From Amphiura filiformis (Eukaryota > Echinodermata > Ophiuroidea > Amphilepidida > Amphiuridae), in contig NC_092631.1 in the NCBI RefSeq assembly GCF_039555335.1, positions 5,299,501 to 5,363,500 of the forward strand: a stretch of 64,000 nucleotides of DNA, written 5' to 3'. A program made the position numbers and the translations under genes. The notes below the pieces were generated by a model, which saw only the letters and a list, made by a program, of their open reading frames with translations, did no database searches and had not been told where the DNA came from. This document shows, one piece after another, positions 23,075 through 35,465 of this stretch (the first letter of the stretch is position 1; each line of letters opens with the position of its first letter).

Positions 23075-24800
23075 TCAAGCTGCGTTATCGCGGAGTATCA
23101 GCGGGAGTGTGCGCGGAGTACAGTGCGCGCATCGGCAAAGCATTACAGTGTGACTAACAGGTGCATCTCATCGGACCAATAAATAGGCCTTATTTTTAAC
23201 ACATATTTCAATACTGAACACGTGCACATACCAAACACGTGCATATAGGCCTATTTCAGAAGAACGTGACTATTTCCGGAATCCTCCAGAATGGTTAACA
23301 TAAAAATTATCCGTTGTGGTAAGGCCTATAACCTTTTTTGCGTTCACGTTTCTCGCGATTGATTTCATTATTTTAGTAACGGCCTATCCACGTCCAGATA
23401 CTACATGATGCAGTCATGTCTACAGTAGAATTCATCTCGACCTTTGCAGGACTTAACCCCATTAAAAGCTATTAAACCAAGATAACACTCATTGAAACAG
23501 CTCAACTGATTAAATCGGATCTTCTCTGGTTGTGCACAAGTGACTGTTTTCATGTGCGATATCGCAATAAAGATGGTATTCATAGCTTCAGTTGGGTAAC
23601 CGATTATAAAGGAAACGAAAGGAAACAATGTTATGTGTGGCTTTGTTCACGAAATCAGACAATGTCGTGCTTTTGTAAACCAGCATTCTTGAAAATGAGC
23701 AACATAATGATTTTTGACTTAACACGGTTTAGAAATAATTTCTTCATATTTTTTGGTGTTATCTGTCGTTTACATGTCCTTCCTAAAACACAAAAGTACG
23801 ACCCTCTCCAAACACCTAAATTAGCTAAAAATTTAGGACATGTTACAAAACTTTATTTTCTAGAACCTATTTAGAATAATTTAAATGTAGCTTTTACCGG
23901 TTTTTTTGTGGCATCCTTCAGAAGTGAGCGGTCCGATACCAATATTTTCGGTCAAATCTCCATTCAAATAACACGGGGAGTTGGCTAGCTATGCCTTGCC
24001 CTCACTCATATTTTACAAAAGTACGACCATTTCTGAACATCTAACCTAGCTGTAATTTTAGGTCATGTTAGAGAAATATATTTGCTAGAAGTTTTGGAGA
24101 ATAAATAAAATATTGGCTGGTTATTTTTCACACAGTGATGTTAACTAGGCAAGTGTCCATTCTCCCAACATACATCATTTGTAGGGGTCACGCGTCAATG
24201 GTGAGAGCACTGTGTATTGTGTATAGGAAAACGGACAGTAACTGCAGTATGAATTTCGGTTTCTCTAAATGTGGTAACAGGGCTAGGAAGAGGCGAATTC
24301 CAGATTATGGGTAGGCCTACCGAACTACCGTTCTAAAACAAACAGAGTTGATTAAGTTGTGTCAAGTTGGGTCTTGATCATTGAGAGACGCATTTCATAG
24401 TAGTTTAAAAAGTCATGGCAGGTATATGGGTAACGGGTTTGGGTAATTAGAAATAAGCCTATCACGAGAAGCGCCCGACCCGAGAACCGCGAAATCTAGT
24501 AGCCTATATTATACGCTCTACACAGTTGAGTGACCACCGCTGTACGCATAGTATTTGTACAAGAGACTCACCATGCTCACAGCGATACCAGTGGTAACAG
24601 CATGCAAGTAAATGTCTGAACACTCTTATACTATTTAATACTTAAAGGCCCATTCAGTGATTTACTCATCCGGACGATCGTAAAAATCATCAAAATTCAG
24701 ATTTTGGTACCTTTGTCATTGTCATGGATGCCGAAAGACGTGTAATTAAGACAAAATAAGACATTTTACACGAATCTGTAATTTAGATACTGACAGTATC
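23075..24800. other. intergenic spacer, two ~100-bp diverged repeats
   Basis: No convincing gene. Stretches near 23785-23885 and 24008-24110 share the words AAAAGTACGACC and TTTTAGG(A/T)CATGTTA and look like a diverged tandem duplication. Several TAGGCCTA-like words occur (23184, 23249, 24316). Confidence 0.5.
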
Positions 24801-24802
24801 TA

Positions 24803-25467
24803 CCCAGCAAACACATTGAAACGTTTTCGACATCATTCGCAAAAGGTTGTCAGAAAACGTTTAAATGTCGGGTTATATAAAGGGTACATTAATGGTATAA
24901 AACGTTTTCATAACATTAAATAACATTTGTTGGTAATTGACTGCACAGCAAACACAAATGTTTTACAGAAAACATTTAAATGTCGGGTTATATAAAGGGT
25001 ATAAAAACGTTTTAATAACATTCCAATGACATTTTTGAAAACTTGGTACAAATCATTCTAAACAGAATGTTATTTTGGGGTTGAAAAAATATTTTACAAA
25101 CAATGTTTGCCCAAAATATTTAAAATAAAGTTTTTAAAATGTTTTCACGACCTTTATATAACCCGACATTTAAATGTTATTAAAACGTTTTGTAAAAAAC
25201 ATTTTAAGAACATTTCTGTGTTTGCTGAGTGCAAATATTTTAACATAATGTTATTTAAGTGTTGACAAAATATTTAGCCAAACATTTTTGCAAAAATAGT
25301 TTACAATGACATTTCGAAAACATTTTAAAAATATTGTTGTAGTGTGTTTTCATACAAAACGTTTATATAACCCGACATTTTAATGTTATTAAAACGTTTT
25401 TACCGAAACCAAAACCCAAAATATAACTTATTTAAAACGTTTTAAAAACATTTTTGTGTTTGCTGGG
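24803..25467. mobile_element. MITE with CCCAGCAAACACA termini, TA duplication
   Basis: CCCAGCAAACACA at the left is mirrored by TTTGTGTTTGCTGGG at the right, with TA on both sides. The interior is a series of AAAACGTTTT-like words and two direct plus two inverted copies of a word around AAATGTCGGGTTATATAA (24866, 24978; inverted near 25152 and 25363). A degraded relative is at about 58800-59095. Confidence 0.82.
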
Positions 25468-25490
25468 TAACTAGCTACATGTATTTGAAT

Positions 25491-25772
25491 CCCAGGGGTT
25501 CTTCCTGGTTGAAGGTATACGGGGATGTGCCACGGTTTTGGGGTACCTTTTCAATTTTGGTATATCGATGGGTGGGTTTTCAGTGGAGACCAATGCGCCC
25601 GTTTGGGGAAAAGTGCACTTAAAGCGCCAAATTATGGCAAATTTGGGTGCTTTTTGGGTGCTTTTTATTGAAAATTGGTATACTGATGGGTAGCAAAAAC
25701 AGCAAAAAGTAGGTATAGAGAAAGTCAGCATCCGAAAGTCTGCGTTGCACACCCCCGTACAAAATTTTTCGT
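25491..25772 (-). mobile_element. partial copy of the CCCGGGG-terminal MITE (see 32195-32502)
   Basis: This matches 32195-32502 in reverse complement over nearly its whole length, with several small indels. It begins CCCAGGGGTTCTTCCTGG and ends about 15 bp short of the other end. Confidence 0.8.
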
Positions 25773-25813
25773 CAGTATTACTGTTTTCTTCGTTTTTTGC
25801 CAAATTTGTCATT

Positions 25814-25995
25814 TCAAAAAGTACCCAAAATGGCGGGTTTTATCAATGTATCAAAAATTGTTTAAAGAACCCTTATAGGAGATTGGTGTAATGTATGAAT
25901 TAAAGAAGTGACACTTTTTCTAAGAATGGTTTATTGTTTCCAAAAATAGAGAAAAGTTAAACAAATTCAAACCTCTTGTGCGGTTCAAAGCACGT
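25814..25995 (+). repeat. repeat unit, uninterrupted copy
   Basis: This matches 29245-29340 and 30084-30165, which are two halves of the same sequence split by a 0.74-kb insertion. It shows the pre-insertion state (TTAAAGAAG next to TGACACTTTTTC). Confidence 0.8.
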
Positions 25996-25999
25996 TATA

Positions 26000-26630
26000 A
26001 AAATGGTTGAATGAGCTATAAAATTTCGAATTTAAAGTTATTAAAGAAAGATTTCCCCTGAAACTGATTTAGTTTGAAATGAAAATATTCTATTTTATAA
26101 TCACGAAGCTTTCAAACAAGATTTTAGAGTATAAATTTCTGGAAAATTCGTTGGAAACAGGGTTTGGTACCAAAGCTGGCAATGGCGGCCATGTTTGTTC
26201 AGATATACCATTTTGAGCATTAAATCGAATAACCATTCAACTTTTAGAATTTTTGTTTAAGAAAATGGTACAATAATTGAAAAATGTATAACATGAAATG
26301 TGTTTATAAGATACTCTCGGAAACATTTACCCCATCAAAGGTATCCAAGTACCTCCAACTGCCTTATTAATAGCGTTTTAAGGTGACGTTTCTTTTTTCC
26401 TCTCAATTTTAACGAAATTTGGTCGGTATATGGCGTTATTATTTGCAATGCAGCTGTTTTCAATTCTCTGGAGGGAAATTCATTAACCAAGTTTGTGATG
26501 AGTTTCTTTGATTGATTGAAGATATTGTAATATTATCAGACATTGGGAGAAAATAAGCACTCAAGGGTGGGGAGGTGTTGTGTCTTTATACCCAGCTATA
26601 CCCCTACCCCTAACGTTTCCGACCTAGGCA
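26000..26630. other. no recognised feature
   Basis: AT-rich intergenic sequence between the repeat unit and the TIR element; nothing convincing on either strand. Confidence 0.5.
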
Positions 26631-29065
26631 TATATGGTCGAATCCAACCAATAGTGTCCACGGGCCAAAAATAAAAGTCCGAAATAAAAATGTCTCCACA
26701 ATTTTTTCCTTTTGCCCATTGATTGATGACATATTGGCCTTATAGGAACCAAAAGTGCCATTACTAATCTTGAAAAATAAATCCAGGACGTGTGATAGTA
26801 AATGTGATATCAAAACCCAATGTTACCTACGAATACCACTAGGATGCTTTCACTATCGCAATACTAATCAACCTAAAACAAATGGAATATTCCCATTAAC
26901 GCTTTTTTCGTGTAATGTAGATCACAGGGTGTCAGGAAAATGCTAGCTCAACCAGAAAATATTTGTTTTTATTTTTATAACGCGATCAATATGATCTTAG
27001 TCAATTTATGCTAGTTTATTTTTGAAAATGAAGTTTAGGTCAGTTTCTGTATTTTATTTATCAAATGAGTATGAATCAATTTACACATTGTATAATAACG
27101 AGTAGGATATATGTTTTCAAGAATATTAGGAATTATACGCATACACCTAACGCTTTATACAATGAAAAGGTGAAGAAACCCGAGTATTCGTAGGTAACAT
27201 GAGCGATTTAACAATATCTATATTGAGTTTAGAGGTTTAAATTTTTCTATTATGGTAATGAATTAATAAAATGGTAGTTTTCATATCTCTTTCATATGTT
27301 ACGTCCAAATGAATAAATGCTATTACCTTAGATCAAAATTTTGTTGATGCTTTTAGCAAGATTTTGACCACTTCATTTTGATATACAAGTAGTTAATCAG
27401 CAATTTTACATAATAAATAATTGTTGAATGAATCCGTATATGGGTAATAATAGTGTCCTGGGGTACCGCTTAAAGTTTTTGACAATTAATTTCCATTGGT
27501 AGGGACACTTCATTACATATGTCATGTATTATGCTGTATTCGTAAGTAACATTTCAGTATTTGTAGGTAAGAATTAGACTTTTGGTGGATATCGCAATCA
27601 AAACTTCATTTTATAAAGCACTTTGAATGTATTATTTTCTTTATGTGCGTTTATTGATACTTTAGACCCTATCATGTATTAATAATGTCGGTTCACAGCT
27701 GTTGAAAGAGGATTGAAGTAAGAAAGAAAGGCACTAAAGTGACTTTAATTTGCTTAATTGCACACAAATCGCTTAAAACCGTTATTGCAGACTTGTGAAG
27801 TCCATCTAGGAGTCAGTTACGTCTTGTGGCCTTTTGTTTGAGGGCAATTACAATTAGCTTTATACCAGGGTCCATCACTGTGTTGTCTAGATCATGAGAC
27901 AATGAGAACAGTCGTTTTTTCCATGGTATTCGTAGGTAACCTTAGCGAAAACGTCAAAAGTTACCTTCGAATAAATCAATTTGGACACAAATTACTCAGA
28001 AACCAGAAGGTCGGTAAACATTTAAAATGAAGCACACATGACAGTTGACAAATCCAAGTATTTATCCCTTCTAATCTTCTTCGAATCTGATTTTTCTTTC
28101 AAATGAGCAGACCGTCGTCTATTTCAGTACATATTTTTCAACAATTAAGCCGTATTCACTTTTGCATGGTGGGCATGTATGTGAATTCTCAACCTTTATT
28201 GACATATGTTTTGATAGCAAACATACAGGCCTTCGTTATGTATCAATATGGGCATTGGCATGAATGGCGGTGTTTCACAATACTGTCATGATAAAAATTG
28301 TATTCGTAGGTAACATTCGGTTACCGAAATTTACCTACGAATACTTGCTTTTATTGTTGACATCTCAGAAATATTTAAACGCAGGCTATTGAAACTTGGT
28401 AGAAATAAAGAGTGTATTACCCTGCACCTATTGCTTAACTATTGTTTACTATTCTCTCACTTTGTGGAAATGACACAGCTTTTAACATGTATTCGGAGGT
28501 AATGCATATTTTTACCAAACCTACCTTTGTGCCATTTAGAATTTCTGGCAGCTAAACACAATAATAAAGATGTCCGAATGCAATGCATTTCAGTATTGGA
28601 CATATCAAAGCTTGTATCAATTGCGCATTTATTAGTGATTTCCATTTTTAAAGATATATCTAGTGCTATGAAAATTGTATTCGTAGGTAATGTAAAAAAA
28701 TACCACTCAAAAATTATCACAAAAATTCATAATTATGTACAAATATGTGAAAAATTGAACAGGCAATCTTTGAATACACACCTTTCAGGAAATCAATTTA
28801 GATTCAATCCAATGACTTCTTTTCATAACTGATTTAGATGTTTTTAAAAATACTTTAAAAAATATTTTGAAAAAATGGCTAAAAATAGCATGTTTTGGGG
28901 TCTCTGTGTCTCAGTTTTTCACAGAAGGGGGTCTTATTATATATGGCGCGAAGCGTATGATCAAGGCGAATAACCACAGTACAAAAACGAATGCCAATTG
29001 ATTAATACTTTTAAGTTATGGCCCTGAACATGCCGTGTACACTTTTCGTTGGATTCGACCATATA
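26631..29065. mobile_element. 2.4-kb TIR element with regularly spaced internal 15-mer
   Basis: TATATGGTCGAATCCAAC at 26631 is mirrored by GTTGGATTCGACCATATA ending at 29065. Pairing extends about 33 bp with two or three mismatches. There is no transposase ORF. The interior carries about ten copies of GTATTCGTAGGTAAC or close variants in both orientations (26822, 27184, 27536, 27557, 27926, 27960, 28300, 28331, 28489, 28677), many about 350-390 bp apart. Such internal words could be transposase-binding sites or the remains of a tandem array (inference). Confidence 0.7.
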
Positions 29066-29244
29066 CTCGTGCAATGATATGATGCTTGTCATGGGGGGTC
29101 AGAAACCTTTGTGCATTTTGCTTATGTAATGTGCAACTTAAGTTATTTGACTCAATGTTGTTAAAGTTTGAACTATTATGACGTCATTATTGTATTTAAA
29201 GATCGATAAAACCTGCTTTAAACTCTGTTTATATCCATAATTGC

Positions 29245-30165
29245 TCAAAAGTACCCAAAATGGCGGGTTTTTTTCAATGTATCAAAAATTGTTTAGAGAA
29301 CCCTTATAGGAGATTGGTGTAATGTATGAATTAAAGAAGTACATAGTGCAGTTTTGTCCACGGCAAATTCACCGTGACCTTTTCAGCCATAAACCCGCTT
29401 AGTGAAGATTAAACCGAAATATGCAGTACTAAACCATTATAGCAATCGATTGTCCAATGCACATTTCTTACCACGTGATAATATTAATCCAATGAGTGAT
29501 CGAATTGTCCGCTACGGTCGACTAATCCAATCGATAATGACGCTATTGAAATGTACGGGTGGAGCACCACTGACTGAGTTTTGGGGATTTTTCACTGGTT
29601 TGCTATCATTTACTCATCAAGACGCTCCACCGTTATTATAAGGAATATGCTAATAATTTAAAGACTGACATGTAGAAAATAAACCATACTTGATTGACAG
29701 AAAGTACTAAATTTGTAAATATTACGGTTTGGTGGCGCTCCTGTTCCAAACGCGACGAAGTCAGGGCGACCCGGTGAAGCAAAATGTGCATTGGATTAAC
29801 ACGGGAGTTTGGATAAGGTGGTAGATTTCTTTTCTCATACAAATGCATGCTCCCCCGTTATGAAAGCTTGTACCGGATTAAAAATTCAGATATTTTGAAA
29901 AGAATAAGTAATTAAAACATAGAGCAAGTACTAAAATCAGAGCTTTTATACTTTTTGATATATGACGCTAACTAGTTCATCTCGTATAATCACAGCACAG
30001 CGCTACTATTACGGGTCAATTACCTATGTGAGTGCCCCTGTGTTGTGTGCATACCTGTAGTTAACAATAACTGCATGATGGACACTTTTTCTAAGAATGA
30101 TTTATTGTTTCCAAAAATAGAGAAAAGTTAAAAAAATTCAAACCTCTTGTGCGGTTCAAGGGCGC
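29245..30165 (+). repeat. repeat unit split by an insertion
   Basis: 29245-29340 and 30084-30165 together equal the unit at 25814-25995; the sequence between them is the inserted element 29341-30083. Confidence 0.8.
29341..30083 (+). mobile_element. ~0.74-kb non-autonomous element, copy 1
   Basis: It interrupts a repeat whose intact copy is at 25814. A second copy lies in inverse orientation at about 43105-43845. The ends show weak inverted similarity around TGCAGTT. A short ORF (29402-29641, plus) is open in both copies, with both silent and replacement differences. Confidence 0.75.
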
Positions 30166-31160
30166 ATTACACCAAATCACTGCGCGAAAGGTGCAATGGT
30201 GATGAGTTCCGGTTAAATGTATAATAATGGCTACTCACTGGAGACAATGTGGTGTCCTTAGGGACCATGTTTTTCGTGAGGTTGGCATGTTCTGATTTAA
30301 ATGAAAGATGCTAACCTATTAATGACTAAAATAGATATGAAATTATACAAATCGATTTCACAAGAAAAGTTGGCCCTGTCCGAATTACTGCTAACGGAAC
30401 AAGTTTTAATGCTAGTTTTGGCGTTGAAATAGCGGCGTCGCTTTTCAACATTTTTTAATAAAAAACTGAACCTGTAAAGTTCCCCAAAATTGAAGTTTAA
30501 ATGAAATTTCAGTCCTCAATTAACACAGGGGTGACGTTAAAAAGTGAAAAATATTGTCACGCCTGGTAGAAAACGCCGCTTAAAAAAGTTGATTTTTACG
30601 TGCTTTTCAATGGAGAAGTTATTTGGTGGTTTACATCAGCTTTCTGATATAGATTTTTCTTATTGTTATATGTAATTGTACTTTAGTTTGTTATCATGTT
30701 ATGCATTGTCGTAGTGTAAGTTTTTTTTCTCTGGTTGGTCTCACACTAGTCAAAGGGTCCAACCCGAAACTTTGTGTTTATTTATGCCTTCTGGTATATA
30801 TATTTTTGCACTGTTTTCTAACTTTTAGTTCTACGACCATTTACATTCATGGCCCCTTGCTTGCTCGGAGTTGCTCCCCCCGTAGAGCAGCAAACAATTT
30901 TAACATGTAAATTGTGTAACTTTGCCTTGCAGAGATCCCGGGGGACACAGATTCCGCTAAATTTATAATTGTCTATGCATGTATTATGATACTACTCAGA
31001 ATACTGTAACTAACGTACCTGCCCTAGATCAACACCTGGATTCTATATTAATATATATATATATATAGGCTATTATACTGGGTATAATATTGACTATCAT
31101 CACAGATGTTGCTATTGATGGAGCTTTGTAACATATGTAGGTTAAATACCAAGTTTCCCA
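30166..31160. other. no recognised feature; (TA)n at ~31052-31070
   Basis: AT-rich intergenic DNA without supported genes. Confidence 0.5.
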
Positions 31161-31164
31161 TTTT

Positions 31165-31375
31165 AGGGACCGTTCACAAACATGACCACAAATTTTCCTG
31201 GGAAGATTGGGTTTTAATATAATTTATGCTTTTCTATGAGATTGACCCATAATTTTCATGTCAAAAAAAAAAGGGGGGCCTGAAATTTTGAGATCTGAAA
31301 GGGGAGGGGGCGAAACATTTTTGCGAAGACATTTTTTGTATTAGCCCCCCTAACAAGTGTTTGTGAACGGTCCCT
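31165..31375. mobile_element. ~210-bp MITE, AGGGACCGTTCACAAACA termini
   Basis: AGGGACCGTTCACAAACA at the left is mirrored by TGTTTGTGAACGGTCCCT at the right. A related half-copy ending TGTTTGTGAACGGTTCC lies at about 31515-31714. Confidence 0.82.
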
Positions 31376-31514
31376 TAACGGTAAAAATTCATGGAATATT
31401 AATAAAAATCATTGAAAATATGATAGACCAACCATACACGTAGGCTATATTATTATCTGGTATATGTCCACAATAGGGACGTGTAAATGCAAAATGAAAA
31501 ATCAACACTTTTTT

Positions 31515-31714
31515 TCAGGGCCCCTCTTTCAGGCCCCCACCCTTTTTGGCCATGAAAAATGTACGTCAACCCCATAGAAAATAGTGTAAACTCATGTTCT
31601 ACGATTAAAATCAGGTGATGTTTTAAAGCCCCTCCCCTTCAGAGGAATGAAAATTTTCAGGGACCCTTTTTTGCATCAGCCCCCCCGTTACAAGTGTTTG
31701 TGAACGGTTCCTTA
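31515..31714. mobile_element. truncated relative of the 31165-31375 MITE
   Basis: It shares the interior GGCCCC-rich stretches and the right terminus TGTTTGTGAACGGTTCC; the left terminus is not recognisable. Confidence 0.6.
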
Positions 31715-32194
31715 ACAAGACTAGAGGTATACGTTTGATCATGCGCGATGCCACTGTGTCCAGGGCGCGGTTAACATTATAAATTTTAATTGCTGTTCCC
31801 TACCGTGTTCAACATAGTGCTCATCATCGGAATCTACATAGTATCTGAAGGTATTTATGGAAACATTAATCTATATCATGTGTAGTAGAGAAAAATAATG
31901 CACTCCGTGGCAAGCATTTTATGTGCATAATTATATACCCGGGATATATACAGTACACATGTACACTTTCATATGTCAGATTGTAAACAGTGTACCGATA
32001 CGTTAACCGTGGTACGTAGTATAGTGTTAAGAGTAATACGATGACTACTACTAGTAATGTCCGAGAGTGGTCCGAGTCAGCACAGGGCATATGAGGTCAG
32101 CTATACTATTCGTAGTGTTCATGGCCCGAGTTTCTTGGCTTTCATGCACGTATGCCTATTTATATGATCTGATAATATATATTTATGATATAAT

Positions 32195-32502
32195 CCCGGG
32201 GGGGGTTCTTCGAAAAATTTTGTACGGGGGTGTGCCACGCAGACTTTCGGATGCTGACTTTCTCTATACCTACTTTTTGCTGTTTTTGCTACCCATCAGT
32301 ATACCAATTTTCAAGAAAAATCACCCAAAAAGCACCCAAATTTGCCATAATTGGGCGCTTTAAGTGCAATTTTTCCAAAATGCGCCCAATTGGGCGCATT
32401 GGTCTCCGCTGATAACCCACCCATCGATATACCAAAATTGCTGAAAAGCCAAAACCGTGGCACATCCCCGTATACCTTCAACCAGGAAGAACCCCCCCCG
32501 GG
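32195..32502. mobile_element. 308-bp MITE with 8-bp duplication GATATAAT
   Basis: Termini CCCGGGGGGGGTTCTTC and its complement. GATATAAT directly flanks both ends (32187-32194 and 32503-32510). An 8-bp duplication fits hAT-like transposition, although the termini are not a typical hAT sequence. A second, truncated copy is at 25491-25772. Confidence 0.87.
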
Positions 32503-33004
32503 GATATAATCATATGAGCGTGAAGGTGGAATTTGCATTATATGGTAATTCATACACAGAATGTCTGCAAATTATAATATTATGATTTAATATCATCATA
32601 TTTATCAGAGAAGACATCTCCTCTGTATTTATATATAAATATGTTGACGGTTGACCTACATACTTGTTTTGGTGACAGAGGAAAGATTTGTATTGAAGTG
32701 TAAAATGCACAATAGCATAGCATCATATAACGTATGCAAATTATTTTAATTTTTTCTGGTACTGATATATAATCATATTAATATTAGTTTTATTTACATT
32801 TAAAGAAACCTGTTAACAGAAAGACTGTAAAAACACAAAGTACCTGATAACACCAATTATTTGTATGCATGGTACCAGGTTAGGAGTAACACGATAATAC
32901 AAATGTTAAGGTGATACATGCAAGACTTGGATGTTAAATATTGGCAAATTGGGCATTTTTAGATTATCCTTTAAAAAATAGTGCACACTTTATTTTTACG
33001 CTTT

Positions 33005-33023
33005 AATATTATTATTATTATTA

Positions 33024-33074
<51 letters not shown>

Positions 33075-33307
33075 GTTATTATTATTAGTGTTATTATTAA
33101 TATTATTACTATTATTATTATTATTATTATTCAACTCGAAATTCTTAACTCGAAACTCGAAAAATCTAACTCGAAACTCGAAAAACCTAACTCGAAACTC
33201 GAAATTTGTAACTCAAAACTCGAAATTTGTAACTCGAAACTCGAAACTTGAAACTCGATACTCGAAACTCGATACTCGAACTTGAAACTCGATGAATAGC
33301 AACACAC

Positions 33308-33372
<65 letters not shown>
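33005..33372 (+). repeat. (TTA)n microsatellite with embedded AACTCGAA minisatellite
   Basis: Two long TTA runs (about 33008-33130 and 33308-33372) flank an array of AACTCGAA-based words at 33130-33296. Confidence 0.95.
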
Positions 33373-33373
<1 letters not shown>

Positions 33374-33560
33374 CGCATTGTCATATTATTTAGGCACTGA
33401 AGAATTTGACGGATAGTGGGTAGATATATTTCGATAGAAAGTAAGAAACCATGGCATTTGAAACCCCGCCACCTGCATATCCAGTCGGCAAAGTTGAGGT
33501 ATGTAATTTATGGTCAACACACAAACGCGAGCGCAGACACCATTGCAGGTACACCCCACA

Positions 33561-34401
33561 CCCATGTACCACCCACTTCATACAACATCCGTAATATTAA
33601 AGATATGTCAGAATCGGAATCCTTGAGCTCGATTAACCCAAAAAAGTGTTTTTGTACATGATTATAGGTGCTATGGTTCAAAACCTAATTTTTTAAAATG
33701 GCGACGGCGGCCATCTTGAATTTTGACCTCTAGCGAAAAATGCCGGGATTTTTGTGAGGGACATTTTCACGTAAGTCCATCTCATTAAATCTTTACTGCT
33801 TTTTAAACGCAATATCAAAAACTGATTTTTTTTTAAAGAAAGAATTTTGCCTAAAAAAAAATCAGCTTCTGATAAATTTCCGTCCAAACTATAACTTGGT
33901 AGAAATCAATTTAAGGATTTTTAAAATTGGTTCAAAAATGACATGATTTTTTCCGCAAAATTCACGGAAATGGGTTAAAATCAACGTTTTCCTGCCCAAG
34001 CTTAAATAGCCCAAATGTCACGAAATCGCGGCCCGAGCCATTTTCAATTCGCGGGACGATTGTTAAAAGTCACCTATTGTGCTACCAAATCACTGGTTTG
34101 GCAACCCTAGTGAGTAAACTCCCAACTAGCAAACTACACTTGTGTTTAATTGCCAGCATGGTCAGTGTTGCCACTTGTTTCATGATAAAGAGTTCATGAT
34201 ACATACACGCTATGTAACGGCGCGCGTGATTGGTCGAGAGCCGGGCATAAACATGCTTAGAAAAATGGCAAAAAAATAGTCATGGCTGCCATTGTCTCAA
34301 TACAAGATAAGATGTGCTAAAAAGTCCTTGTCATGTGGGGCAGGATTAGATAAAGGGATACAAACCTGGGTATGAGACATTGGGAATTATTTCCTAGCCT
34401 C
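33561..34401. other. no recognised feature
   Basis: No supported gene; one GGCGACGGCGGCCATC stretch near 33700, otherwise AT-rich. Confidence 0.45.
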
Positions 34402-34405
34402 TTAA

Positions 34406-35060
34406 GGGTGGGGTATGAACGTTTGGACAGTATTTATTTTGGGACATTAGAGCACATCAGACATATCGAATTACATTCTGAATATGAAGAATGTCATTCT
34501 GATATCAAATAATTTTGATTTTTTGAAATTCGCAATTTAATACACATTTTATGGCAAATCATTAAAAATTGATATTTTTGATATTTAACAGTACTTGAAG
34601 TAAACTTCATAAATCTGATGATTTATACTTAAAGTGTATGTAGGTGGGATGAAAAGCCGACGATCAATTGAAAATTTTGACCTTTCGTATTGAAGATATG
34701 GATTTTTTTCCCAAAACACCAAAACAAATTAGGTCTTTTGGGAAAAAAATCCATATCTTCAATATGAAAGGTCAAAATTTTCAATTGACCGTCGGCTTTT
34801 CCTCCCTGCTACATACACTTTAAGAATATATCATTAGATTTATATAATTTACTTCGAGGACTGTTATATATCAAAATTTGAAAAATATCAAATTTTATAA
34901 TTTGTCATAAAATTTGTATTATATTGCGATTTTAAAAATGAAAATTATTTGATATCAGAAAGACATGCTTCGTATTCAGAATGCAATTCGATAGGTCTGA
35001 GGTGCTCTCATGTCCCACAAAAATACTGTCGAAACGCAATAAACGCTCATTTTGGATCCC
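34406..35060. mobile_element. 655-bp foldback MITE flanked by TTAA, copy 1
   Basis: TTAA lies on both sides (34402-34405 and 35061-35064). The whole element is an imperfect palindrome centred near 34735, for example GTATGTAGGTGGGATGAAAA against its complement at about 34800. It is nearly identical to 51365-52022. TTAA duplications fit piggyBac- or Kolobok-type mobilisation (inference). Confidence 0.88.
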
Positions 35061-35324
35061 TTAACAACATGGTTGATGGGTTCAAGTGGGGGAAATGTTC
35101 AACCCGTGAACAAAAAATGACCCACATAAGAGTTCTTCGTGCACTCTAATATTATATTCAGCGCAACACAACCACCACCAAAACAAACAAAATACGTAAT
35201 ATTACATTATCATTTGGCTAAATCCGAACCAGTAGGATCGTCGGCCGTTGCCTAGCGACCATAATGTCTCAAGCAGCTTACATAATTTTTCTGCATGGCC
35301 CGATTTCGTTGAAATTTGCTGAAC

Positions 35325-35465
35325 CCAATGTCATCCACAATGCAAAGGGCCACAGTGACATCGCCCCGATATCTTCATGGTAGAAATCGCCATGGTAGCT
35401 TGAATCCACAGCCACCCATGGCCATTTTATTCGGACCTTATGAGATGCATAATTAGCGAAGTGAC
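35325..35465 (+). repeat. dispersed repeat, copy 1
   Basis: Similar over about 120 bp to 59374-59500 (shared CATCGCCCCGATATCTTCAT and AGAAATCGCCATGGTAG). Confidence 0.8.

Larger units (their letters stand above)
31762..33560 (-). repeat. arm 2 of the large inverted repeat
   Basis: Reverse-complement partner of 14305-16725. It lacks the MITE and the LINE fragment present in arm 1, giving approximate empty sites near 31886 and 31978. It carries its own inserts (32195-32502 and the expanded TTA / AACTCGAA repeats). Confidence 0.8.
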
